From the NCBI GenBank assembly GCA_021813005.1, contig JAKAMH010000052.1, positions 1 through 6,718 of the forward strand: a stretch of DNA of 6,718 nucleotides, given 5' to 3'. Of the stretch, positions 1 to 5,125 are shown piece after piece; the first letter of the stretch is position 1; each line of letters begins with the position of its first letter. The notes below the pieces were generated by a model, which saw only the letters and a program-made list of their open reading frames with translations, did no database searches and was not told the DNA's origin. The stretch comes from a bacterium (GTDB taxonomy: Bacteria; Patescibacteriota; Microgenomatia; Levybacterales; UBA12049). The translations under genes were made by a program, and so were the position numbers.

Positions 1-334
1 ATTCTGAACAGTTTATCAATTTGAGTTGCTCTGAATTTCTATCCTGAAACAAGTGTTCTGCAAGTGCATAAGCTGACTCTGTTTTGCCTACACCTGTAGG
101 TCCCAAGAAGAAGAGGACGCTAAGTGGCCTGCCGGGATCTGAGAGTCCTGACTCAAATCGGGCTACACTTCTAGCCAGGCTTTTCATCGCCGCAGGTTGC
201 CCAAATACGGTCTGAGAGAGCTCTTCCGACAAGGCTTGGACATAGCCCTCTCTCGGATCACGATCAATCCTCACCATCCTTCGTGCTACCTGTTCATTGG
301 TTAATGTTGTAGGAAGTTCTCGTCCTTGCCCCAT
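1..334 (-). CDS. Clp/Hsp100-type AAA+ ATPase, N-terminal part (cut by window start)
   Basis: The first 111 residues of a AAA+ ATPase are visible; the rest lies beyond position 1. A Walker A loop, GPTGVGKT, sits at residues 78-85, followed by ESAYALAEHLF and then LINCSE, which matches the strand leading into the conserved segment after Walker A in ClpA/ClpB/ClpC second ATPase domains. Before it, residues 36-70 (SEELSQTVFGQ... then GLSDPGRPLSVLFFLG) match the usual run-in of that domain, where an 'IGQ' motif precedes 'DPxRP'. Only about 35 residues precede this module, so the protein seems to begin directly at a D2-like ATPase domain and lacks a Clp N-domain and first ATPase ring. The family unfolds proteins in the cytoplasm using ATP, alone or with ClpP. 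The ATG at 332-334 is preceded by AGGAGA about 10 nt upstream. Which Clp subfamily it belongs to cannot be told from this fragment. Confidence 0.85.
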   Translation of the reverse strand, partial: MGQGRELPTTLTNEQVARRMVRIDRDPREGYVQALSEELSQTVFGQPAAMKSLARSVARFESGLSDPGRPLSVLFFLGPTGVGKTESAYALAEHLFQDRNSEQLKLINCSE

Positions 335-341
335 AAAGAAA

Positions 342-371
342 AAGTCTCCTGGCTTTTATGCTTGGAGACTT
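342..371 (-). promoter_or_regulatory. Leader hairpin covering the ribosome-binding site of the Clp-type gene
   Basis: In the minus-strand mRNA, AAGUCUCC (371-364) pairs perfectly with GGAGACUU (349-342) across a 14-nt loop. The 3' arm contains most of the AGGAGA Shine-Dalgarno of the Clp-type gene, so the folded stem would hide it. The 3' arm also runs into UUUUUCUUU just before the AUG, so the same element could act as a weak intrinsic terminator (attenuator). The pairing is seen directly; either regulatory role is inferred. Confidence 0.5.
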
Positions 372-372
372 G

Positions 373-419
373 GTCCCTACCTCCGCCAAATCCCCTGTCA
401 TCTAATCGCGGCGGGGGAC
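373..419 (-). promoter_or_regulatory. Second hairpin in the Clp-type gene leader
   Basis: GUCCC (419-415) pairs with GGGAC (377-373), and the adjoining CCGCC (414-410) pairs with GGCGG (387-383). This gives a GC-rich ten-pair stem with one 5-nt bulge (382-378) and a 22-nt loop. A competing fold is possible because UCCCC (418-414) can pair with GGGGA (395-391). It lies immediately upstream of the hairpin over the ribosome-binding site, as expected of a folded regulatory leader. No known riboswitch or thermometer class was recognised. Confidence 0.4.
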
Positions 420-458
420 TTAGTAATTGTTGAATAAGCACAGAACATAACTGTGGCA

Positions 459-488
459 AGTATACTACTGCCAAAAATGGCTTGTCAA
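459..488 (-). promoter_or_regulatory. Sigma-70-type promoter for the Clp-type gene
   Basis: TTGACA (488-483) is separated by 18 nt from TATACT (464-459), near-consensus -35 and -10 boxes. The predicted transcript starts near 452, giving a leader of about 118 nt before the ATG at 334. That is far longer than the leaders of neighbouring genes and is filled with hairpins. Confidence 0.7.
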
Positions 489-527
489 TAAGTAAATCGT
501 GGTCTTTGATGCAAAAGTCGGTGGGAA

Positions 528-653
528 TTATTTCCGGCGCTTTTCAGCAAGCGCTGCCAGCCGTTCGTGCTTGATCGCCAGCCGCTTGGTTGTCTTGTGG
601 CCGTGTTTCCTCTTCATTTTGGATTTTCCAAGTCCTGTCGCTCGTTTAGACAT
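528..653 (-). CDS. Very basic 41-residue protein of unknown function
   Basis: This short ORF encodes 41 residues, about half of them Lys, Arg or His (KMKRKHGHKTTKR, ending LAEKRRK), with no membrane segment or cysteines. Such a composition suggests binding to RNA or DNA, for example a ribosome-associated peptide. A faint likeness to the basic core of ribosomal protein bL34 is not enough to name it. The frame stays open upstream to 752, but the ATG at 651-653 is preferred because a perfect TATAAT ends exactly 6 nt before it, the spacing seen at two other genes here. The upstream extension overlaps the end of the neighbouring 215-residue gene and does not look protein-like. The downstream Clp promoter begins about 40 nt after its stop. 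Confidence 0.6.
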   Translation of the reverse strand: MSKRATGLGKSKMKRKHGHKTTKRLAIKHERLAALAEKRRK

Positions 654-659
654 AGCGCT

Positions 660-665
660 ATTATA
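660..665 (-). promoter_or_regulatory. -10 box TATAAT of the small basic gene
   Basis: TATAAT (665-660) ends 6 nt before the ATG at 653, which puts the predicted transcript start on or next to the start codon. A partial -35, AGGACA, lies 18 nt upstream. The box overlaps the TAA stop codon (663-661) of the preceding gene. Confidence 0.6.
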
Positions 666-1308
666 CACTATCTCCTTGCGTTTTGTCCTCCCCCTGGCCT
701 GGCTTATAGAAGTAACCTCTGACAACCACCTCAGCAGGATATGCCGGATCAATTAACTCCAGCCCCTCCCAAACCTTAACCCCTGTAAATCCATGCGGCA
801 CGGCAATTCTTTTTGCCGTCCACGTTGTCAATGCAGCCTGCTTCGCCGCTTCGGTTTCCGCCGCCCCCTCTGTCTCTCCTCCGGCCAGTAGTCTTGCTTT
901 TATTTCCTCTTTTGACTGCAGGTAGTACTTTTGATCTTTGGCATAGGGATACCAGTCAAACTCTATACCTCGCAGCCCTCCTGCCTCACTAAAATAGCGG
1001 ATTGCCTCATCTGCAAGCCTTCCCGCATAAAGGTCAGTGTTGTATTCTGATTGTAACAAGGCTTTGGTACGAATACTAAAATTGATATATCTCCCGTCTC
1101 GTCTCTCGTGGATATCGGCATAGAAAAACTCGTCCCCGGTCGGACCGTCTATGCGAAGACTTGTAGGGCTTACCCGTACAGAATACGAGGCTCCCGACAC
1201 TCCCTCAACCTGTGTTTCCCCACCCCCGGACACAACAGTCTTCAAGTCAAGAGGGAGGCCGCCTATCATCCTGACATTCTTGTTTTCAAGCCCTTTCTCT
1301 CCTTCCAT
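661..1308 (-). CDS. Conserved-looking hypothetical protein, 215 aa
   Basis: I do not recognise this protein. It is soluble in appearance, with no signal peptide or membrane segment. Residues from about 15 to 80 alternate polar and hydrophobic positions and look beta-rich. A charged helical stretch with an Ala/Glu/Thr-rich linker (GGETEGAAETEAAKQAAL) follows, and the last third again looks beta-rich with several aromatic residues (WEGLELIDPAYP, GYFYKPG). The tail is acidic and polar. The ATG at 1306-1308 is chosen because an extended -10 ends 6 nt upstream; an internal ATG at residue 14 is the alternative and would have the purine-rich AAGGAGAG about 25 nt upstream. The gene ends inside the promoter of the small basic gene. 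No function is proposed. Confidence 0.75.
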   Translation of the reverse strand: MEGEKGLENKNVRMIGGLPLDLKTVVSGGGETQVEGVSGASYSVRVSPTSLRIDGPTGDEFFYADIHERRDGRYINFSIRTKALLQSEYNTDLYAGRLADEAIRYFSEAGGLRGIEFDWYPYAKDQKYYLQSKEEIKARLLAGGETEGAAETEAAKQAALTTWTAKRIAVPHGFTGVKVWEGLELIDPAYPAEVVVRGYFYKPGQGEDKTQGDSV

Positions 1309-1314
1309 GCCAGT

Positions 1315-1323
1315 ATTATAACA
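1315..1323 (-). promoter_or_regulatory. Extended -10 promoter of the 215-aa gene
   Basis: TGT followed by TATAAT (1323-1315) is a perfect extended -10 element. TATAAT ends 6 nt before the ATG at 1308, so the mRNA is predicted to begin at the start codon. No convincing -35 is present at 16-18 nt. The purine-rich GAGGAGA just upstream would lie outside the transcript. Confidence 0.6.
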
Positions 1324-1388
1324 GTCTCCTCAGCGGCTTATATACATGGAGTTAATCAGGTCGGACGGATTTTGATAATAAAAGTACA

Positions 1389-2618
1389 TCAGCTATTACT
1401 TTTTGCAGTCTTATGTGTACTTGAGGATATTCGTGCCGGCATCTCCTCTCCCTGATGCTTCTCAAGCCAGTAGATAATAGAAGGGCCGAGCGGGACATAG
1501 AAGAAAACCAGTTTGGGATGGTAGGCAAGCGTGAGGGTTATGAGCATATTGCCGAGCGTTACGTATCCTATCCACTCCTCTTTCTTATATCGCTGTCCGA
1601 GGAGAAATACACCAAGGACAAGCGGAATAAAGGCCGGAAGCGAATAACGAAAGCTTGAGACCATGATCCATGACTGCTCCGACGTTGGGAATGCAAGGTA
1701 GAATATAAGATTTAAAAGACCAAGCAGGAACAGCCTGATCAGAGCATCCATCTCTCTTTGTTGCTTGATAATAAACCGATAGAAAAGCCAGGCACATCCC
1801 ACAACGAATGCGAGCACCCACATATGGTACTCGGCAAACGCTGAGTCCAGCATTGCCGAGGGATGGGTCCACATCACGTTAAATACATTCATGCCACCGA
1901 AAACGTCTTTACTTGGCAGGCCCAAGACAGGTGTAGGAAAGACGGGATTCCCAGTTGATAGATAGTTTCTCAGGTACCAAAAGAGGCCAAAGACGGAAAA
2001 AGGTATCATGAAAAGAGAAAACCGCTTGGTGCTTACCACCTTCCAGACACTCCTCCCATAGAAAAGAAACAAGGACACAATAAAGAGAAGTCCCGTGTAC
2101 TTGGATCCTATGAGCATGCCGAGGACAAATCCCAATGCAAGAAAATAGCGAGAGCTTTTCCTGGGGTTCTCAAGCAGAATGAGTGCAAGTATAAAAAACA
2201 CTCCCACCCAAATGTCAATACTCACGGCGTTGAGCCAGCGAACAATGACATTGAACGTAGAGCCTGTGAGTGCAAAGAGAAGGCTGTAGAAGAATCTGAG
2301 TCGAAAAACTAACCCAAGTTTGAAAAGACAGAAAAAGAACACGACCGCCGCAAAAACGTTGGAGAGAGTCAGCGGTACACGGAGCAGGATGAAAAGCGCA
2401 TTGATCGCTTCAGACGAGCCGGGATAATACCACTGGGGCAGCCGGAAGCCGGACGGGTGCAGGAAAACGCCGCTCAGGATGGTGTGCGCGATCGGGATAT
2501 GGTAGTCCCAACTATCTCCGGGAAGCGGCACCGGATGGGTAAGGCCATGATATACATAGTAGCTCAAAGTATATAATGCCACAAAAAGTGCTGCATAAGA
2601 GAGGGTCCTTACTTTCAC
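1389..2618 (-). CDS. Polytopic membrane protein, GT-C glycosyltransferase-like
   Basis: This is a 409-residue integral membrane protein with roughly nine to eleven hydrophobic segments spread along its length and short charged loops. After the first segment (about residues 7-24) comes an outward loop with PGDSWDYHIP (34-42), whose Asp35 and Asp38 fit the acidic motif of GT-C glycosyltransferases (PMT/ArnT/STT3-like). It is followed by YYPGSSE (64-70), a loop typical of bacterial lipid-linked-sugar transferases. The C-terminus (LEKHQGEEMPARISSS...) is cytoplasmic and polar. By family analogy it would move a sugar from a polyprenyl-phosphate donor to an acceptor outside the membrane; the acceptor is unknown and no other glycan gene is adjacent. 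The start is GTG (2616-2618), placed by a TATAAT 6 nt upstream. The membrane topology is clear; the enzyme class is inferred. Confidence 0.75.
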   Translation of the reverse strand: MKVRTLSYAALFVALYTLSYYVYHGLTHPVPLPGDSWDYHIPIAHTILSGVFLHPSGFRLPQWYYPGSSEAINALFILLRVPLTLSNVFAAVVFFFCLFKLGLVFRLRFFYSLLFALTGSTFNVIVRWLNAVSIDIWVGVFFILALILLENPRKSSRYFLALGFVLGMLIGSKYTGLLFIVSLFLFYGRSVWKVVSTKRFSLFMIPFSVFGLFWYLRNYLSTGNPVFPTPVLGLPSKDVFGGMNVFNVMWTHPSAMLDSAFAEYHMWVLAFVVGCAWLFYRFIIKQQREMDALIRLFLLGLLNLIFYLAFPTSEQSWIMVSSFRYSLPAFIPLVLGVFLLGQRYKKEEWIGYVTLGNMLITLTLAYHPKLVFFYVPLGPSIIYWLEKHQGEEMPARISSSTHKTAKSNS

Positions 2619-2624
2619 GGATTG

Positions 2625-2633
2625 ATTATAGCA
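2625..2633 (-). promoter_or_regulatory. Extended -10 promoter of the GT-C-like gene
   Basis: TGC followed by TATAAT (2633-2625) ends 6 nt before the GTG start codon at 2618. The predicted transcript start coincides with the start codon. No -35 is recognisable. Confidence 0.6.
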
Positions 2634-2646
2634 GAGGCAAATGGGC

Positions 2647-2652
2647 TATAAT
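2647..2652 (+). promoter_or_regulatory. Possible plus-strand -10 box, back to back with the GT-C-like promoter
   Basis: A perfect TATAAT on the plus strand lies 16 bp from the minus-strand TATAAT, pointing the opposite way. There is no TGn and no good -35. It could start a short plus-strand transcript into the otherwise empty stretch 2653-2838. Chance occurrence in AT-rich DNA is quite possible. Confidence 0.25.
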
Positions 2653-2727
2653 TCTCAATCGAGTACTAAATCGAATTGACCAACTACTAGTAGAATGTAG
2701 GCATAGTGAAGAGAGAGGTGAGACAAG

Positions 2728-2778
2728 ATGGTAGTACTACGAGGAAGTTTAAAAACGGGTTTTCGTCATTATCCTTAG
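2728..2778 (+). CDS. Possible 16-codon micro-ORF in the 2619-2838 intergenic stretch
   Basis: An ATG is preceded at 6 nt by GAGGTGA, a seven-base match to the Shine-Dalgarno consensus and the best-placed such site in this intergenic region. It opens a 16-residue frame (MVVLRGSLKTGFRHYP) ending in TAG. The only candidate promoter is the plus-strand TATAAT at 2647-2652. It may be a genuine micropeptide or chance; apart from this ORF and the promoters, the roughly 220-base stretch holds only a 10-bp palindrome, CTACTAGTAG, at 2684-2693. Confidence 0.2.
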   Translation: MVVLRGSLKTGFRHYP

Positions 2779-2838
2779 TATAAGTAAGATATCTGAGTTT
2801 TACAACTTGTTTCCTCTATATTCGAGTGGCAGTACCAC

Positions 2839-2867
2839 AAAAAAGCCCTGCAGCAAGTGCAAGGCTT
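2839..2867 (-). terminator. Intrinsic terminator of the cold-shock gene
   Basis: AAGCCUUGCA (2867-2858) pairs with UGCAGGGCUU (2852-2843) over a 5-nt loop, ten pairs including one G-U. The stem is followed by a U run (2844-2839). It lies about 20 nt after the cold-shock stop codon and is the clearest terminator in the window. Confidence 0.85.
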
Positions 2868-2888
2868 CCTTGTGTTGCGTTACCACTT

Positions 2889-3086
2889 TTAGGCAAGCTT
2901 CACATTCTTGGCGCTGAGGCCTTTATCGCCCTCAACTACGTCAAATGTAACTTCTGCGCCAACTTGAATCTCGTCAAAAGTAACACCAACCAGGTCTTTG
3001 GAATGGAAAAAAAGATCTTTTGCTTCTCCTTCTCGCGAAATAAATCCAAATCCTCTATCTGTCTTTGTTTTAACTGTACCAGTCAT
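2889..3086 (-). CDS. Cold-shock domain protein (CspA family)
   Basis: The 65-residue product matches the single-domain CspA/CspB family in length and sequence. It begins MTGTVK, carries the RNP1 motif RGFGFI (11-16) and the RNP2 motif DLFFH (24-28), and ends with the family's closing strand (GLSAKNVKLA). The proteins bind single-stranded RNA or DNA in the cytoplasm and melt structures that hinder translation in the cold. The frame stays open upstream to an ATG at 3152, but that codon overlaps the extended -10 at 3151-3143. The family also begins at this MTGT, so 3086 is the start. The Shine-Dalgarno is unusually far from the start codon, with a hairpin between them. The gene is a single transcription unit with its own promoter and terminator. 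Confidence 0.93.
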   Translation of the reverse strand: MTGTVKTKTDRGFGFISREGEAKDLFFHSKDLVGVTFDEIQVGAEVTFDVVEGDKGLSAKNVKLA

Positions 3087-3095
3087 AGATATCGT

Positions 3096-3132
3096 AATAG
3101 ATTTAACCTTTAAATCTACTGTCTCCTCCTTT
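3096..3132 (-). promoter_or_regulatory. Shine-Dalgarno and spacing hairpin in the cold-shock leader
   Basis: AAAGGAGGAG (3132-3123) is a very strong Shine-Dalgarno but lies 36 nt from the ATG. Between them is an AU-rich stem in which UAGAUUUAA (3118-3110) pairs perfectly with UUAAAUCUA (3106-3098) over a 3-nt loop; it extends to 11 pairs with one A-U and one G-U (outer limits 3120 and 3096). When folded, about 11 nt separate Shine-Dalgarno and AUG, a workable spacing. When melted, the distance is too long. The stem therefore looks placed to make translation depend on folding. Confidence 0.6.
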
Positions 3133-3142
3133 CTTCCCCTAT

Positions 3143-3151
3143 ATTTTACCA
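3143..3151 (-). promoter_or_regulatory. Extended -10 promoter of the cold-shock gene
   Basis: TGG followed by TAAAAT (3151-3143) is an extended -10. The predicted start near 3136 gives a leader of about 50 nt holding the Shine-Dalgarno and hairpin. A perfect 10-bp palindrome, TTGCGCGCAA (3154-3163), lies just upstream in the spacer region and could be an operator. GATAAT slightly further upstream is an alternative -10. Confidence 0.45.
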
Positions 3152-3190
3152 TGTTGCGCGCAAATTATCGAGTCCTCTGTAAAATCTCCT

Positions 3191-3589
3191 CTAAAAAAAC
3201 CAAAGGGACATCTTGGTATCCGGGTTATTTTGATTGTAATTCACGGTAATTTCTTCATCTTGTTTGATGTCTCGTAGTGCTGTAAATATCATGGTTTGCG
3301 TCCTGCCCGCTTCTTTGTAGGATGCGTTGGGTAAAACGGAGTGGTTGTAGATTGATCCAAAACCGAGGACGATGAGTGCCCGGTCCTTCCTCCTGCCAAA
3401 GTAGTAAAAATATGTTATCAGTAAACCGTCCGGCGCATTGGAGGGATCACCCGCCGGCACCTCAATTACCGGGCAGACCTCTATGGTCTCGCCTTTTTGC
3501 ATATTGCTTCGGGCAAATACGCCCCGGCCGGCACCGGCTATGTTTGAATCGGCAACATAAATCTTCTCGGAAGCTCTGATTTTTTGCAT
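3191..3589 (-). CDS. Small SET-domain protein, putative lysine methyltransferase
   Basis: The 132 residues are essentially one SET domain. The first motif, AGAGRGVFA (18-26), is followed by KGETIEVCPV (32-41). The cofactor/catalytic motif GFGSIYNHS (76-84), with the NHS triad at 82-84, comes next, then PNA and the closing FTALRDIKQDEEITVNYN (102-119), whose Tyr118 corresponds to the catalytic tyrosine. SET enzymes transfer a methyl group from S-adenosylmethionine to protein lysines. The protein lacks pre-SET and post-SET cysteine clusters, as is usual for short bacterial members. The substrate is unknown; ribosomal or nucleoid proteins are possible. The ATG at 3587-3589 lies 9 nt after a TATACT and no Shine-Dalgarno is seen. 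The TAG stop is about 40 nt before the cold-shock promoter. Confidence 0.88.
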   Translation of the reverse strand: MQKIRASEKIYVADSNIAGAGRGVFARSNMQKGETIEVCPVIEVPAGDPSNAPDGLLITYFYYFGRRKDRALIVLGFGSIYNHSVLPNASYKEAGRTQTMIFTALRDIKQDEEITVNYNQNNPDTKMSLWFF

Positions 3590-3598
3590 GTGGCAGGA

Positions 3599-3607
3599 AG
3601 TATATCA
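3599..3607 (-). promoter_or_regulatory. Extended -10 promoter of the SET-domain gene
   Basis: TGA followed by TATACT (3607-3599) lies 9 nt before the ATG, leaving a predicted leader of only about 2-3 nt. No -35 is evident. It sits in the 45-nt gap after the preceding gene. Confidence 0.5.
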
Positions 3608-3634
3608 CACTCCTATTGAGCGAGTGACGGGAGA

Positions 3635-4204
3635 TTACGAGGTAGTCAGGAGTTGCCAATTTTTGGAAACATACGGTTCGCTGCACAGGTTACGATTGAA
3701 GCAGCAGGGCCGTCGCATGCCTTTGTTAAGCTTATCCAGCATGACCTGAAGATGTTTCTGCCTGGTCTCCTCTGTCTTCACGGCTCGCACCCAGCGCAGC
3801 CAGTCCCAGCGGGCCCCCGGCGTTATATCTTTCCATAGATCCGACGCTGTTTTCGATGTAGACAACGCCTTCTTCATATCCTCCGGTACCTCCGGCTCTA
3901 TCCATTCCTTGGTCGGCTCAAGCGAGATTTGGATGCTATCGCCCGGCTTTGCCTTCGTCGCCTCCAGAAGCGCCTTGCCGGGACGAAACCAATGACTAGG
4001 TTTTATCCCCTGCCCGTACATCCCGTCCGGTTCAAGCAATGTCTTGAAAGGAATACCACCTGCCTTGCCGGCAGTCAGGTTGAATGTGCCCTCAACCATG
4101 AGCATACTCCTTGTCGGAAGCTTCGCTGAGGCCTCCTCGGGCAGTCTCAGGATAGTCCAGTCTTTAATTTTGAAAAGCTTGGTCTTAAACTGAATCTTCG
4201 CCAT
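3635..4204 (-). CDS. DUF1905 + YdeI/OmpD-associated domain protein
   Basis: The 189-residue protein has two recognisable parts. Residues about 3-98 fit DUF1905, a small beta-barrel-like domain: FKTKLFKIKDWTILRLP at the start, MLMVEGTFNL in the middle, and KPGDSIQISLE before the junction. Residues about 105-163 fit the YdeI/OmpD-associated (bacteriocin-protection) family, with the typical VPEDMKKAL, a Trp-rich TPGARWDWLRWV, and the signature AVKTEETRQKHLQ. The two domains commonly occur fused in this order; the biochemical role of the family is not established. The last 25 or so residues (RRPCCFNRN... to LLTTS) go beyond the usual family end and contain three cysteines. The frame is open upstream to 4336, but ATG 4204 is chosen because a promoter with good -35 and -10 boxes lies directly before it and the family begins here. 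Confidence 0.85.
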   Translation of the reverse strand: MAKIQFKTKLFKIKDWTILRLPEEASAKLPTRSMLMVEGTFNLTAGKAGGIPFKTLLEPDGMYGQGIKPSHWFRPGKALLEATKAKPGDSIQISLEPTKEWIEPEVPEDMKKALSTSKTASDLWKDITPGARWDWLRWVRAVKTEETRQKHLQVMLDKLNKGMRRPCCFNRNLCSEPYVSKNWQLLTTS

Positions 4205-4213
4205 ATTTCCTCG

Positions 4214-4242
4214 ATTGTAAAACTCCCAGTCGCCGCAGTCAA
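4214..4242 (-). promoter_or_regulatory. Sigma-70-type promoter of the DUF1905/YdeI gene
   Basis: TTGACT (4242-4237) and TACAAT (4219-4214) are separated by an ideal 17 nt. TACAAT ends 9 nt before the ATG, so transcription should begin 2-3 nt before the start codon. A Shine-Dalgarno-like GAGGA (4212-4208) lies between box and ATG, mostly upstream of the predicted start, and so may not be transcribed. Promoter and gap leave no obvious terminator for the upstream gene. Confidence 0.65.
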
Positions 4243-4407
4243 ACGGACAACTTCTATTCCCTTGCTGAAGTACACAAATAGCAAATAAACAGGTCTGCTC
4301 CGGATCAGGGGGTGGATGAGTCATCGCAAGGCTCATTTATCTGCCGCGGCGAGACAGCCTCTCAAATCCATTCCTCCATCCTGCAGACTAACCCCGCTTA
4401 GCAAGGC

Positions 4408-5115
4408 TTACCTTAAGGTTCCCGGATTATAAAACTTTACATACCCTTCTTTAGGGTCTGGACTCAGTGTAGGAGTATAAAAATAGCCCAGACCATAACT
4501 GGGCAGTTGAGTAGCCAAAGATTTTATGACATCCCTTGCCCCTCCCCGCTCCTGGCTAACCGCTTCTATTGTTTCTTCGACTATATTTCTTTCAGCCGGA
4601 AGAATATCACCCAGTAAGTGTCCAACACGTACCAACAAGTGTGCGCCACCCCTATCTACCATGACCAAGGCGTTATAATCTGCATTTATAAAACTATGGA
4701 TATCGACGTCAGAGATTGCTGTTGTTTGGAGGTGATCTACCTCCGGAGGCATCGGATGAGAGTGGACTACCACGATGTCTTTTATTTTGGGGAGAAGGCT
4801 TCTGGCGCCATGGGGAAGAAGTGGCAGAGAAAAAGAGGATGGAATTTTCCTGGCCCGATTATCGTAATCAAATCGTTCGCCAAGTCCTTCAAACACTTTG
4901 CTTGTCATAAGTTTGCCGTTACTTCTCCGGCTTACCACTATGCCCCGCTCACGGAAATCCAGCTGGGTCGCAGCTACCATACCTGGCCATTTATCCGCAG
5001 CTACCACCTCTTTATCAACCAGTAATGAACCTTTACCGAATATCTCTATACGCTTAGTAGAGAAATCTTCGATTCTTGGCGGAGCCAATGCAGCCTCTTT
5101 GCCTTCTCTCTCCAT
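4408..5115 (-). CDS. Divergent JAMM/MPN (JAB)-like metalloprotein
   Basis: In the 235-residue reading from ATG 5115, residues 118-121 are HSHP at the end of a hydrophobic strand (IKDIVVVHSHP), and SDVD follows at 135-138. Together they resemble the zinc-binding core of JAMM metalloproteases (H-S/T-H-P ... S-x-x-D). A strand with ALVMVDRGGAHLLVRV (149-164) follows, as expected. Glu56 in FRERGIVVS could supply the catalytic glutamate. Family enzymes cleave isopeptide bonds or process ubiquitin-like or sulfur-carrier proteins; RadC is a relative. The spacer between HSHP and SDVD is 13 residues, against about 7 in classical members, so activity is uncertain. The C-terminus (SYGLGYFYTPTLSPDPKEGYVKF) is unassigned. 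The frame is open to TTG 5160 and may continue upstream across a C6 run; 5115 is preferred on promoter grounds only. No ubiquitin-like partner is visible nearby. Confidence 0.65.
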   Translation of the reverse strand: MEREGKEAALAPPRIEDFSTKRIEIFGKGSLLVDKEVVAADKWPGMVAATQLDFRERGIVVSRRSNGKLMTSKVFEGLGERFDYDNRARKIPSSFSLPLLPHGARSLLPKIKDIVVVHSHPMPPEVDHLQTTAISDVDIHSFINADYNALVMVDRGGAHLLVRVGHLLGDILPAERNIVEETIEAVSQERGGARDVIKSLATQLPSYGLGYFYTPTLSPDPKEGYVKFYNPGTLR

Positions 5116-5125
5116 ACAGTCATCA

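Noticed and set aside
1585..1872. Minus-strand 95-codon frame inside the GT-C-like gene
   Set aside because: It is an alternate frame of a clear membrane-protein gene and is not itself protein-like.
3087..3152. 22-codon N-terminal extension of the cold-shock protein starting at ATG 3152
   Set aside because: The extension contains the promoter -10, the Shine-Dalgarno and the leader hairpin, and CspA-family proteins begin at the chosen methionine.
4205..4336. 44-codon in-frame upstream extension of the DUF1905/YdeI gene
   Set aside because: A TTGACT-17-TACAAT promoter lies inside it, the residues do not resemble the family, and DUF1905 normally begins at the chosen methionine.
4337..4390. GC-rich structured stretch that at first suggested a tRNA or other RNA gene
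   Set aside because: No cloverleaf, anticodon stem or CCA-type acceptor pairing can be drawn; only short inverted repeats are present.
4391..4402. 12-base match ACCCCGCTTAGC shared with 5862-5873 inside the palindromic repeat
   Set aside because: A few 12-base matches are expected by chance in 6.7 kb, and the flanks do not match, so it is not claimed as a second repeat copy.
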